Shown here in pieces: positions 15,921 through 24,818 of a stretch of 33,858 bases of DNA (its first letter is position 1; every line of letters starts with the position of its first letter). The position numbers and the translations under genes are program-made. The stretch is taken from the NCBI GenBank assembly GCA_947584805.1, contig CANPWU010000014.1:1-33858 (forward strand), written 5' to 3'. The notes beneath the pieces were generated by a model. It was not told the origin of the DNA and made no database searches. It saw only the letters and a list, made by a program, of their open reading frames with translations. Source of the DNA: an uncultured Clostridia bacterium (GTDB lineage: Bacteria > Bacillota > Clostridia > TANB77 > CAG-508).

Positions 15921-16070
15921 ATGCTAGAACAAATATATATTTTCTTCTTATACATACTTCTTATTGAACTTGCATTTATTATTGTATTAGTAGTTAGTTT
16001 ATTTGTAGCTTTAGTTATAACTCTAAAAAAACTAAACAGCAAAAAAAGTACATCTCTGCTTCACCGTTAG
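15921..16070 (+). CDS. Small hydrophobic type I toxin (holin-like)
   Basis: The 49-aa product is almost entirely one long hydrophobic helix (IYIFFLYILLIELAFIIVLV and on to VALVITL) with a basic tail (KKLNSKKSTSLLHR). This is the form of TxpA/Fst-like or holin-like type I toxins, which insert in the membrane. The start at 15921 is nine bases after a strong AGGAGG; the earlier in-frame ATG at 15915 is too close. The coding end overlaps the terminator hairpin of an antisense RNA (16038-16137). Two partial copies of the locus exist at 2372-2466 and 5130-5262. Assignment is by architecture, not by a recognised sequence family. Confidence 0.7.
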   Translation: MLEQIYIFFLYILLIELAFIIVLVVSLFVALVITLKKLNSKKSTSLLHR

Positions 16071-16137
16071 AGATGCACTTTAATTATTCTTTATAAACTA
16101 ACGGCATGCCACATTTCTGTGGTTGCTCATCTTTTCT
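16038..16137 (-). ncRNA. Antisense antitoxin RNA
   Basis: A very good promoter, TTGACA (16172-16167), 17-bp spacer, TATAAT (16149-16144), should start a transcript near 16137. It begins AAAGATGAGCAACCACAGAA and ends at a hairpin (CATCTCT/AGAGATG) with a run of seven T. It overlaps the 3' end of the toxin mRNA in antisense, the TxpA/RatA arrangement. The toxin leader also holds GATGAGCAA and GATGTGGCGTG, resembling GATGAGCAA and AATGTGGCATG in this RNA, so the two transcripts share 5' sequence as well. Confidence 0.7.
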
Positions 16138-16210
16138 ATAATTATTATACGATATTATTATTTAAATGTCAATAAATATTTTTAAGTCATTTTAGTGATA
16201 TTTTTCATAT

Positions 16211-16250
16211 AAAAAAACAACTGGCATAAATCATGCCAATTGTTTTTTTA
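16211..16250 (-). terminator. Terminator after rny
   Basis: AAAAAAACAACTGGCAT and ATGCCAATTGTTTTTTT pair with one wobble around an AT loop. The T-run is on the minus strand, just beyond the rny stop. Confidence 0.85.
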
Positions 16251-16257
16251 GTTTATT

Positions 16258-17804
16258 TTATTTTGCATATTCGATAGCTCTTGATTCTCTAATTACATTT
16301 ACTTTGATTTGTCCTGGATATTCCATTTCATCTTCTACTTTTTTAGCAATATCTCTTGCCATGATAATCATTTCAGCTTCTGTTACCTTTTCAGGTTTTA
16401 CTATTATTCTGACTTCACGACCAGCTTGTATTGCATAAGATTTATCAACTCCATCAAATGAATCTGCAATTTCCTCTAATTTTTCTAGTCTCTTGATATA
16501 TGCTTCTAATGTTTCACGTCTTGCACCTGGACGAGATGCAGATATACTATCAGCAGCTTGTACTAAAACAGCTTCTAGTGTTTGTGGTTCTACATCTTCA
16601 TGATGTGCTTCAACTGCATTTATAACTAGAGGATTTTCTTTAAATTTCTTAAGTATTTCAACTCCTATTTCAACGTGTGTTCCTTCCATATCATGGTCTA
16701 ATGCTTTTCCTATATCATGTAAAAGTCCCGCACGTGCTGCCCTCTTGCTATCTAGTCCAAGTTCTTCTGCCATAATTCTAGCAAGGTTTGATACCTCGAT
16801 TGAATGATTTAATACATTTTGTCCATAACTTGTTCTATATTTTAGTTTTCCGATTAATTTTATAAGTTCTGGATTTAGACCTATAACACCTGTTTCAAGA
16901 GTTGCTCTTTCTCCCTCAGATTTGATAGTTTCTGCTACTTCTTCTTTTGCTTTTTCTACCATTTCCTCAATTTTTGCAGGGTGAATTCTTCCGGTCTTCA
17001 ATTAATTTTTCTAGAGCTATTTTTGCAACTTCTCTTCTTAATGGGTCAAATCCTGATAATACTACTGCTTCAGGTGTATCATCAATTATTAAATCTATAC
17101 CTGTAAGAGTTTCTAGGGCTTTTATGTTTCTTCCTTCTCTTCCTATAATTCTACCTTTCATTTCATCGTTTGGAAGTGCTACTATTGATACTGTAGTTTC
17201 TGATGTGTGATCTGCTGCACATTTTTGTATAGTATATGTAAGTATTTCTCTTGCATTTTTTACTGCTTCTTCCTTTACTTTAGCATTTATATCTTTAATA
17301 ATATTTGCTTTTTCGGCAGTAAGTTGTTTTTCAACTTCATTTAAAAGCATTGTTTTTGCTTCTTCTCGAGTTAGTCCTGAAATTCTTTGTAATTCTTTTA
17401 ATTCTTCTTCAATTGCATTTTGTAATTCATTCTTTTTGTCTGATATTTCTTGTTCTTTCCTCTCTAACTCTTTTTCTCTGTGTTCAAAACTTGCAGCCCT
17501 TTTGTCCAAATTTTCTTCCTTTTGTATTAATCGTTTTTCTTGAGCTTGTACTTCGCCGTCTTCTTTCTCTAATCTCTTTTTCAAGTTCATCTTTTTCTTG
17601 CATAATTTCTTCTTTAGCCTTGAATACTTGTTCTTTCTTTATATTCTCAGCTTCTATTTTTGCAAGTTCAACTAATTTTTTAGCTTCATTTTCTGCACCT
17701 GAAATTTTTGATTCAGCAATTTTCTTTCTAATTATTATACCTATTGGAACGAATATTACTCCTGAGATTAGGACAGTGGCGATTATTGTCAAGATGTTCT
17801 CCAT
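16258..17804 (-). CDS. rny: Ribonuclease Y, with two +1 shifts (C-GGC and C-GGA)
   Basis: RNase Y starts bulk mRNA decay from the membrane. The order is an N-terminal membrane helix ([20 protein letters not shown]), a long coiled coil, a KH domain ([20 protein letters not shown]), and an HD domain ([21 protein letters not shown]). Extra Cs at 17558 ([14 protein letters not shown]) and 16993 ([16 protein letters not shown]) split it in three in the plain frame. Skipping both yields 514 aa against about 520 normally. The second site separates KH from HD. Without shifting, no RNase Y with a catalytic domain could be made from one start. It opens the rny-ymdB-spoVS neighbourhood. Confidence 0.95.
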
Positions 17805-18032
17805 AAAATCTACCTCTTTCCTATTTAATTTTCAATGTTCGTAATTATTATATTAACTAATTATTTTAGCACATAATTTAACTTACTATAATATTTTATC
17901 ATATTATTGTAAACTGTCAAGTAGTTTTTTAAATAAAAGTTTGAAAATTTAAAAAATCAAATCTCAATATTGCCTAATTTGATGTAATATGCTAAAATAT
18001 ATTTAAATTGTAATTTATGGAGGAAAACTTAT

Positions 18033-18560
18033 ATGGAAAACGAAGATAAATTATTTGAAAATAAAACTACGTATACTCAAAATATGTATATTGATTTTCT
18101 TAAATTTCATAATAAAAGATATAATTTTACATATATGACATATACAATTATCTGGTCTATTATATTGCTTTCATGCATTATTTATTGTTTTTCCTACAAT
18201 ATGAGACTTCAAGGTGTAATTATTACTATAATTTTACTATCATTTGTTATCTATAGATTTGCTCGTCCTCAAATGATAGTAGATAAAGAATTAAAAAGTG
18301 ATAAACTTGGAGACAACAATATAAATGTTTTTACATTTTATAAAAAATATATGGAAATAAAAAATAAAAATGGTAAATTCAAATATAACTATTTTATGAT
18401 TCGTAAGGTTTTTGAAACTAAAGATAGTTTTTATCTTTATGTAACAAAAGAAAATGCATTTTTAATTTCAAAAAAGGCATTTTCTCTTGGCACTTCAGAA
18501 GATTTTTCAAAATTTGCTAAATTAAAGTTTGGTATGAAATATAAATTTTGTAAAAATTAG
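18033..18560 (+). CDS. YcxB-like membrane protein
   Basis: The 175-aa protein has two adjacent membrane helices (residues about 38-56 and 60-78), then a soluble C-terminal domain containing YKKYMEIKNKNGKFKYNYFM, FETKDSFYLYVTKENAFLIS and KKAFSLGTSEDFSKF. This matches the plan of YcxB-family proteins, which have a PH-like C-terminal fold. The start has GGAGGAAAACTTAT upstream. It is one of few plus-strand genes. Function unknown. Confidence 0.65.
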   Translation: MENEDKLFENKTTYTQNMYIDFLKFHNKRYNFTYMTYTIIWSIILLSCIIYCFSYNMRLQGVIITIILLSFVIYRFARPQMIVDKELKSDKLGDNNINVFTFYKKYMEIKNKNGKFKYNYFMIRKVFETKDSFYLYVTKENAFLISKKAFSLGTSEDFSKFAKLKFGMKYKFCKN

Positions 18561-18584
18561 ATTATAACATAGTAAGAAATATTA

Positions 18585-19532
18585 CTACATAAGAGTATTT
18601 AATTCTTCTATTAAGTTTTTATATTTTAAATAAAAAATTCCTGATTTTTCTTCTGATAGGGAATTTTTTATTTCCTCTATTAAAATATATGCTTTATTTA
18701 TATTAAATTTTCTTTGGTCATTTTCTTTATTTATATTATTCACAATTTGAGTAAAAGTATTTTCTGCATTTTGTACTTCAGTTCTTACACCATCCAAATT
18801 CTCTGCATCCATATTAGAATATGCATTTAAAATATAGCTTTTAGTTTGTATTATATTTTTCTTGGTTTCTTCTATTTCAGTATTTTTTAAAAATTCTGGT
18901 AAAAAACTATAAAGTTTTGCGATATTTTCTGATGCTCCTACTTTGTCTTTTTCTTGTACAGACTTTAATGTTTCATCTAAAGTATTACTAAATTCTACAA
19001 TTTTATTTGAATCAGTACCAATAGAATTTAAGTCTAGCACAATTGTTGCCCATACTGAATATAATACTTCTGTTTCACCTTGAATTAAATCCCAATTTAT
19101 TTCTCCTTCATTGTTTACAATTAATTCTCTTTCCATTTTTGTTATTGTAACTTCTTGTTTATTTTCACTAGACTGTTCTTCTTCATTTTCCCCTGGACTT
19201 CCACTTGATCCTTCTTTAGAACTACTTTCCTGTTTTCCTGAACCTTGACTTCCTTCGCTAGAGCTGCCTCCGCCTTCAGAGCTTCCTTCTCCAGAACTTT
19301 CTCCTTCTTCTTGAATAGTGCTTACACTAATTTTATAATTTTCAAGATTTATATTATTAAGTTTATTTATCAAATTAATTATTTTAGTATCTAAATAATC
19401 AATCTCCTTTTCTATCTTTTCATTACTTTTTGTGTCTCCATTTGCATTTGAATATACAAAAAATCCAAATATCACTGCAAGTATTATCACAATAACAAAT
19501 ATTGCTTTTATTATAAAATTTATAAATTTCAT
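18585..19532 (-). CDS. Exported or membrane-anchored protein with Ser/Gly/Glu-rich linker
   Basis: The 315-aa protein begins with a signal or anchor helix (FIIKAIFVIVIILAVIFGFF). A low-complexity stretch of Ser, Gly and Glu spans about residues 78-120, and the rest is helical. The linker probably spans the cell wall. No Cys follows the helix, so it is not a lipoprotein. I do not recognise the family. It converges with the YcxB-like gene, 24 bases apart. Confidence 0.6.
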   Translation of the reverse strand: MKFINFIIKAIFVIVIILAVIFGFFVYSNANGDTKSNEKIEKEIDYLDTKIINLINKLNNINLENYKISVSTIQEEGESSGEGSSEGGGSSSEGSQGSGKQESSSKEGSSGSPGENEEEQSSENKQEVTITKMERELIVNNEGEINWDLIQGETEVLYSVWATIVLDLNSIGTDSNKIVEFSNTLDETLKSVQEKDKVGASENIAKLYSFLPEFLKNTEIEETKKNIIQTKSYILNAYSNMDAENLDGVRTEVQNAENTFTQIVNNINKENDQRKFNINKAYILIEEIKNSLSEEKSGIFYLKYKNLIEELNTLM

Positions 19533-19654
19533 ATTATCAATTTCCTTTCATGTATTTAGTATGCCAAAAAATCTCTCCAAATATTCTCTGTATTGTTTTT
19601 AATATTTAACATAAAATAGATATATATTTTTTAAATTAGAAAGGAAATTTTCAA

Positions 19655-19936
19655 ATGGGAACAATTGTGAATTTATATAGTGATAAAAAAGGAGAAATTT
19701 CAAAATTTTTAAGCAATTTTTATAATAAACGCATTCCTCTTAAAAATGATTTAAAATGGGAAAAAGATTTTGAAAATCCTATTGAAATGGCAGATATTAT
19801 GGGAACTTTTATAGATAATAAGGACTTATATCACATTAATATGTGGGTAAGTCTTGATGAAGATGCTTTTATAAATGTTACAGTTCATAATGTAGACAAA
19901 TTAATAAGGTACCTTTATGAAAGATACCCTTATTAA
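19655..19936 (+). CDS. Unknown conserved-looking 93-aa protein
   Basis: A small soluble protein (VNLYSDKKGEISKFLSNFYN, then ADIMGTFIDNKDLYHINMWV and a charged C-terminus ending YLYERYPY). AGAAAGGAAATTTTCAA precedes the ATG. It converges with the zinc-ribbon gene, two bases apart. No motif identifies its role. Confidence 0.6.
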   Translation: MGTIVNLYSDKKGEISKFLSNFYNKRIPLKNDLKWEKDFENPIEMADIMGTFIDNKDLYHINMWVSLDEDAFINVTVHNVDKLIRYLYERYPY

Positions 19937-19938
19937 TA

Positions 19939-20424
19939 TTATTCATCATTATTATTTCCTTCTTCATCTTCTGTATTAACATCTTCTTGCTGTTCATCAG
20001 CTTCATTTTGTTCTTCATTTTCTTTTGATTCCTCATTGCAATTACATTCTTCTTTTTCTATTTCTGGTTGTCTAAATCCACAATTTGGACAATAGTGTGC
20101 ATTTAACTCTATTTCCTCATAACAATTCGTACATTGTCTTTTTTCTTTTAAAGTTAAAATTTCATTTTTACACTTTACAATTTTATCACTTAATTCATCG
20201 ATTTCATCGCATTTTTGTTTTAAGTCTTCCTTTTTTATTTCCTCATCTAAAACTGACTTTTCATATACTGCTTCTCCGATTTCTTTGTATATATCTTCTA
20301 TTTTTCTTTTTGATTCATTTATTTGCATTTTAAGTTTTGTTTCTCTTGCAATTTTGCTTGTTTTTTCAGCAGTAAATTTATATGTTTTGCTTGCTGCATC
20401 TCCAATTTTTTCAAATATTTCCAT
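19939..20424 (-). CDS. Zinc-ribbon protein with coiled coil and acidic tail
   Basis: The 161-aa protein starts with an amphipathic helix (IFEKIGDAASKTYKFTAEKT), continues as a coiled coil, and has a zinc ribbon, CTNCYEEIELNAHYCPNCGF, with two CxxC pairs. The tail is strongly acidic (Glu, Asn, Asp repeats). Such proteins are common near envelope or stress genes; no specific role can be given. The GAAATCGGAGAA in the coiled coil is ATC-GGA, an ordinary glycine context and not a shift. Confidence 0.7.
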   Translation of the reverse strand: MEIFEKIGDAASKTYKFTAEKTSKIARETKLKMQINESKRKIEDIYKEIGEAVYEKSVLDEEIKKEDLKQKCDEIDELSDKIVKCKNEILTLKEKRQCTNCYEEIELNAHYCPNCGFRQPEIEKEECNCNEESKENEEQNEADEQQEDVNTEDEEGNNNDE

Positions 20425-20486
20425 AAAGTTTTCCCTTTCCTTTCATTATATAGAATTGCTAAAATATCAAAATTTATACTTGAATT

Positions 20487-21474
20487 TTAAAATTCTGATT
20501 TTTTAGTTCTTTGCATAAGTCTTGCAACACCTTCGTTTGGTGATAAATTTTTATATAGAATATCATATACTGTGTTTAAAATTGGCATTTCTACATCATA
20601 TTTTTTTCCAAGTTCATAAGCAACTTCAATATTGTCTATACTTTCAATTACCATTCCTACTTCTTTTCTTGCTTCTTCTATTCCTTTTCCTTGACCTATT
20701 AAAACTCCTGCTTTTCTATTTCTACTATGTTCACTTAGGCAAGTTACAATTAAGTCACCAAGTCCGTGTAAGTCCATAAAAAGTTTCTTTTTCTCCTCCA
20801 AGTTTAACACCAAGATCCGAAATTTCTTTTAGTCCTCTTGTAATCAAAGCTGCAAAACTATTATCACCAAGTCCTATTCCTGCTGCAACTCCTGCACAAA
20901 ATGCAATAATGTTTTTTAACGCTCCTCCAAGTTCTACTCCTTTTACATCATCACAAGTATATATTCTTAAATTTTCATTCATAAATTCTTCTTGAAGCAT
21001 ATTTCTTAATTCTTCATCTTTTGATGCAACAACTAATGCAGTTGGAATTTCAACAGATACTTCTTCTGCATGACTTGGCCCTGATAAAACTGCAATTTTC
21101 GAATTTGGAAGTTCTTCTGAAACTACATCATCTAATGTTTTTAAACTATCCTTTTCAAAACCTTTTGAGCATATTACAACTGCCTGATTTTTTATGTATG
21201 GCTTATATTTTTTTACAGTTTCTCTTGTAAATTTTGATGGAGTAACATGTAAAATTACATCTGTTCCATTAAGTGCTTCTTCAATAGATGTTGTGCAATA
21301 TACATTTTCTGGAATTACTGCATTTGGTAAAAATGCACATCTTCTTTCATTATTTATTAAATCTCTTTCTTGCTCCGTAAAAGACCACATTTTTACATTA
21401 TGTCCGTTAGAGCTAAGTGTTATAGCAAGTGCTACTCCCCAACTTCCGCTTCCGATTATACAAATATTTTTCAT
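20487..21474 (-). CDS. gpsA: Glycerol-3-phosphate dehydrogenase [NAD(P)+], with one C-GGA shift
   Basis: GpsA makes sn-glycerol 3-phosphate for phospholipids. The N-terminal nucleotide site is IIGSGSWGVALAITL; later come CSKGFEKDSL, LSGPSHAEEV, the catalytic-lysine region GVELGGALKNIIAFCAGVA and the end-domain signature FYGLTGLGDLIVTC. The last motif is interrupted by an extra C at 20766: GLT-C-GLGDLIVTC. Skipping it gives 328 aa. In the plain frame the enzyme would stop a few residues later (ACT TGG TGA) without its C-terminal domain. It follows plsY by 17 bases, so two steps of phosphatidate synthesis are encoded together. Confidence 0.96.
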
Positions 21475-21491
21475 ATGTTCCCCCTCAAAAT

Positions 21492-22127
21492 TTAATTTGC
21501 TTTTTTAAAACTTAGTTTATTTTCTCTTCCTTCTAGAATTCTTTTTACATTGGCTCTATGATTAAAGATTACAATTACAGCAAGTATTATACTAAATATT
21601 AAATAATTACCACTAACTATAAAGAATTTTTCTCCAACTTTAAATAGAGTAAGTACTGGGTAAAGTATTGCTGCTGTAACTGATCCTGCTGATACCATAC
21701 GAGTTACTGCCATTATAACTAAAGCAAATACTAAACACAAAAGTCCAATTTGCCAATTTATACAAATTAATACTCCAAGTGAAGTTGCAACTCCCTTTCC
21801 ACCTCTAAATTCAAAGAATATTGGGAATGTATGTCCAATTACTACACAAATAGCTGCAATTTGTACAAGTAATGCTCCGTTTGCATCTTTCCAAATTCTA
21901 CTAAATATATATGCTATAACTATTGCTATAATTCCTTTTAATATATCACATACAAGTGTAATTAGTGCTGCCTTTTTTCCAACACTTCTTAACATATTTG
22001 TAGTTCCTGCATTTCCGCTTCCTTTGTCTCTTACATCAAATCCTGCAAATTTTCTACTAAATATTACTGAAAAATTTATGCTTCCTATTGCATAAGCAAT
22101 AAGTGCAATTACTATGTAAAGTACCAT
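21492..22127 (-). CDS. plsY: Acyl-phosphate:glycerol-3-phosphate acyltransferase
   Basis: PlsY puts the first acyl chain on glycerol 3-phosphate in the membrane. The 211-aa protein has several membrane helices and the family motifs DKGSGNAGTTNMLRSVGKKA and FRGGKGVATSLG. It is intact: glycines are frequent, but none is preceded by an inserted C. Its ribosome binding site AGGAGG overlaps the last codons of der, four bases upstream, and gpsA follows. Confidence 0.95.
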   Translation of the reverse strand: MVLYIVIALIAYAIGSINFSVIFSRKFAGFDVRDKGSGNAGTTNMLRSVGKKAALITLVCDILKGIIAIVIAYIFSRIWKDANGALLVQIAAICVVIGHTFPIFFEFRGGKGVATSLGVLICINWQIGLLCLVFALVIMAVTRMVSAGSVTAAILYPVLTLFKVGEKFFIVSGNYLIFSIILAVIVIFNHRANVKRILEGRENKLSFKKAN

Positions 22128-22130
22128 TTT

Positions 22131-23458
22131 TTATTCCTCCTTTTTTTCTCTTACTATAATCCTGATTGGGGTTCCTGTAAGTCCAAATTCTTTTCTTATA
22201 TGATTAACTAAATATCTCTCATATGAAAAATGAAAAATATCTTTGTTGTTTACAAAAATTACAAACGTAGGTGGCTTAATTCCGAGCTTGAGTTACATAG
22301 AGTATTTTAAGTCTTTTTCCCTTATCTGTTGGTGGCTGTACGATTGAAATTGCTTCATCTATTACTTGATTTAACATTCCTGTTGAAACCCTCATACTAT
22401 TTTGCTTATAAACTTCATTTATTAGTTCAAATAATTTATTTACCCTTTGTCCAGTTTTGGCTGAAATGAAAATTATTGGTGCATAAGTAATATATGCAAG
22501 CTTTTCATATATATCTTTTTTAAACTTTTCCATAGTATGATCGTCTTTTTCTATTTCGTCCCATTTATTAACTACTATTATAATTCCTTTTCCAGCTTCG
22601 TGAGCTTCACCCGCAATTTTGGTGTCTTGCTCTGTAACTCCGCTTCCAGCATCTATCATAAGAAGGCACACATCAGATTTTTCTATTGCAAGCATTGTCC
22701 TTATTATACTGTATCTTTCAATATTATCTTTTATTTTATTTTTCTTTCTTAATCCTGCTGTATCAACAAATATATATTTACCTTCTTCATTTTCAAAAGG
22801 TGTATCAATTGCATCTCTTGTTGTTCCAGCAATGTCACTTACAATTACTCTATTTTCTCCGAAGGATTTTATTTACTAATGAAGACTTTCCGGACATTTG
22901 GTTTGCCAATTAAAGCGACCTTTATCCATCCATCATCTTCTTCATCTTGCTCTTTTTCAGGGAAATTATTATATATTTCATCTAACACATCACCTATTCC
23001 AGATGCATTAACAGAAGAAACAGCATGTGGTTCCCCGGATTCCTAAATTATAGAATTCATATATATCATTATTTTCTTTTCCAAAATTATCAGATTTATT
23101 ACAAACAAGCACTACTGGCTTTTTTGTCTTCTTAAGGAGCAATGCTATATCTTTATCTGCTTCTGTTATTCCTTGCTTTATATCAGTTAAAAATACTATT
23201 ACATCTGCTATATCAATTGCAATTTGTACCTGTTCACGCATAGAAATTAGTATTTCATCTTCTGACTTTGGCTCAATTCCAGCAGTATCAATAAGAGTAA
23301 ACTTCCTTGTGCGCCATTCTGCATCTGCATAAACTCTATCACGAGTAACCCCTGGCTTATCTTCAACAATTGAGATTTTCTGTCCTACTATATAATTAAA
23401 AAACGTTGATTTACCGTACATTTGGTCTTCCAACTATTGCAACAATTGGCTTTGCCAT
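22131..23458 (-). CDS. der: GTPase Der, with five +1 CGGN shifts
   Basis: Der (EngA) is an essential tandem-GTPase ribosome assembly factor. Both P-loops are hit at the same glycine: GRPNV-C-GKSTFF (23416) and GKPNV-C-GKSSLV (22892). Other extra Cs are at 23037 (YNLGI-C-GEPHAV, the only CGGG), 22861 (KIL-C-GENR) and 22284 (YVTQA-C-GIKPPTF). Skipping all five gives one 440-aa protein with both G domains (DTAGIEP, NKSD; DTAGLRK, NKWDE) and the C-terminal KH-like domain. Five shifts in one essential gene require each to be very efficient. The start is ATG 23458 after AAGGAGA; it follows comEB and precedes plsY. Confidence 0.96.
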
Positions 23459-23471
23459 TTTTGTCTCCTTC

Positions 23472-23975
23472 CTAATAAGTTATCTTTCCGCTCTAAAAGG
23501 TCATCATTTTCTATCCAATCTTTAACATTAATTACTTTATATCCTAAATCATTATCTGTTTTTACAATAACTTCACTAATTCCAGCATTAATAATCATCT
23601 TTTTGCAAAGTTGACAGGCATCTGCATCCTTTTCATATTCTCCTGTGTCTTTTCTAATTCCGAACTAGATATAATTTAGAATCTATCATATCTTTTCTTG
23701 ATGCACTTATTATTGCATTTTGCTCTGCATGAACAGATCTACAAGCATCATAACCTCCGATGTCTTGTATCTGGTAAAATCTTTTTCTTAGTACAATAGC
23801 CTAAATCAATGCAATTTTTTCTTCCTCTTGGTGCTCCTGTATAACCTGTTGAAATTATCTCATCGTTTTTTACTATTATGCAACCATAATTTTTTCTAAG
23901 GCATGTTCCACGTCCCGCAACTGCTTCTGCTATTGATAAATAATAGTTTACCTTGTCAACTCTTTTTGATTCCAT
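23472..23975 (-). CDS. comEB: dCMP deaminase, with three C-GGA shifts
   Basis: This enzyme deaminates dCMP to dUMP for dTTP synthesis. The zinc site is assembled across pieces: an early RGTCLRKNYG, the catalytic H-A-E of SVHAEQNAII, and the P-C-x-x-C-like DACQLCKK near the end. Extra Cs are at 23759 (PDTRH-C-GGYDACRS), 23662 (LYLV-C-GIRKDTGEYE) and 23490 (DDLLE-C-GKITY). Skipping all three gives 166 aa, ending 14 bases before der with a clean ribosome binding site between. If the last CGG were read as Arg, translation would run into der. The symbol is by family (ComEB/Dcd type). Confidence 0.9.
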
Positions 23976-24116
23976 AATTAATATTCCTCATATAATAATA
24001 TTTACAATCAATTTCATAAATTTATCCATTTTAAACAAATGATTGTATAAGAAAAATATTTATCTTTTGATTTTTTAATTATATCATATATACAACTTTT
24101 AAACAAGGCATTTTTA

Positions 24117-24145
24117 TTGCAAATTTCTTAATATTATGCTATAAT
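24117..24145 (+). promoter_or_regulatory. Sigma-A promoter of the foreign-looking cassette gene
   Basis: TTGCAA (24117-24122), 17-bp spacer, TATAAT (24140-24145). It points into the gene at 24188, with an expected leader of about 35 bases that contains the left inverted repeat. Confidence 0.6.
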
Positions 24146-24164
24146 ATATTTACTTTTTGTTATA

Positions 24165-24557
24165 TTGGGCATATAACAACTATTTTTATGAAAGGAGTCT
24201 TTACTATAATTGCAAAAATTGTTTCAGCGGATGAAGTTTCCTACAGTCGGCCTACATATAGGCTAAAGCTTTCTGTTCAGGACAGCAATCCCAAGAAACT
24301 TCTCTATGCCTACGTTAATAAAAGCCAGATAGATGGCATTTTTGACATTTTCAATCTGCGTAGTCGTAGAGTTGTACCTCTTAAGGAGTATCATATGCTC
24401 CAGGATACTGATGTAATTCGCAAAAGCAATATTGAAAAGTTGCTAGGTCATTCGGTTTCAATTCATATGGACACCCAATCATTTTACATAACAATGCATA
24501 ATTTGAAAATTTGCGTAGTATGCATTAAAATTACTGAAAAATAGTTGTATTGCCCAA
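24165..24557. repeat. Imperfect inverted repeats flanking a single gene
   Basis: TTGGGCATATAACAACTAT (24165-24183) and ATAGTTGTATTGCCCAA (24541-24557) are near-perfect inverted complements (two bases are missing on the right). They enclose exactly the leader and coding region of one gene and overlap its stop codon. This could be a small mobile cassette, or leader and tail sequences that pair in the mRNA. Confidence 0.5.
24188..24544 (+). CDS. Unknown 118-aa protein with foreign composition
   Basis: I do not recognise the family. Codon use (CAG, AAG, CTG, CGT, CTC) and GC content are clearly unlike the neighbours. An in-frame CGG (24248-24250, SYS-CGG-PTYRL) must be read as Arg; the +1 rule used elsewhere would give a stop within seven codons. 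The only good ribosome binding site, AAAGGAG (24191-24197), is inside the reading frame just after the ATG, so the true start may be a non-ATG codon near 24206. The gene has its own promoter, flanking inverted repeats and a strong hairpin after it. It looks recently acquired. Confidence 0.6.
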   Translation: MKGVFTIIAKIVSADEVSYSRPTYRLKLSVQDSNPKKLLYAYVNKSQIDGIFDIFNLRSRRVVPLKEYHMLQDTDVIRKSNIEKLLGHSVSIHMDTQSFYITMHNLKICVVCIKITEK

Positions 24558-24587
24558 ATCGCCCAGTCGTTTTTTCGACTGGGCGAT
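24558..24587. terminator. Strong hairpin between the cassette gene and rubredoxin
   Basis: ATCGCCCAGTCG, TTTTTT loop, CGACTGGGCGAT: a perfect 12-bp stem. It is GC-rich, unlike the surroundings, and lies between two convergent genes. It probably arrived with the cassette. Confidence 0.8.
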
Positions 24588-24591
24588 TCCT

Positions 24592-24729
24592 TTAATCTTC
24601 TACTTTTTCAAATAATGACTTTGGAACTCCACATACTGGGCAAACCCATGTATCTGGTAGGTCTTCAAATTTTACTCCTTCTTTTTCCTCATCATATATT
24701 TCTCCACATACTGTACATCTATATTTCAT
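24592..24729 (-). CDS. Rubredoxin
   Basis: This 45-aa iron protein is an electron carrier in the oxygen-stress and redox systems of anaerobes. Four iron-binding cysteines are present in [13 protein letters not shown] and [11 protein letters not shown], the two C-x-x-C-G sites at family spacing. GGAGGACATTA precedes the ATG at 24729. It lies just downstream of rubrerythrin, its usual redox partner. No inserted C precedes any of its glycines. Confidence 0.95.
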   Translation of the reverse strand: MKYRCTVCGEIYDEEKEGVKFEDLPDTWVCPVCGVPKSLFEKVED

Positions 24730-24818
24730 AACTTAATGTCCTCCTCACAATTTAATTAGTATGTTTTACATTAATTTAAAAATATTATATATTAGTGCAC
24801 TATATAAACTAATATATT

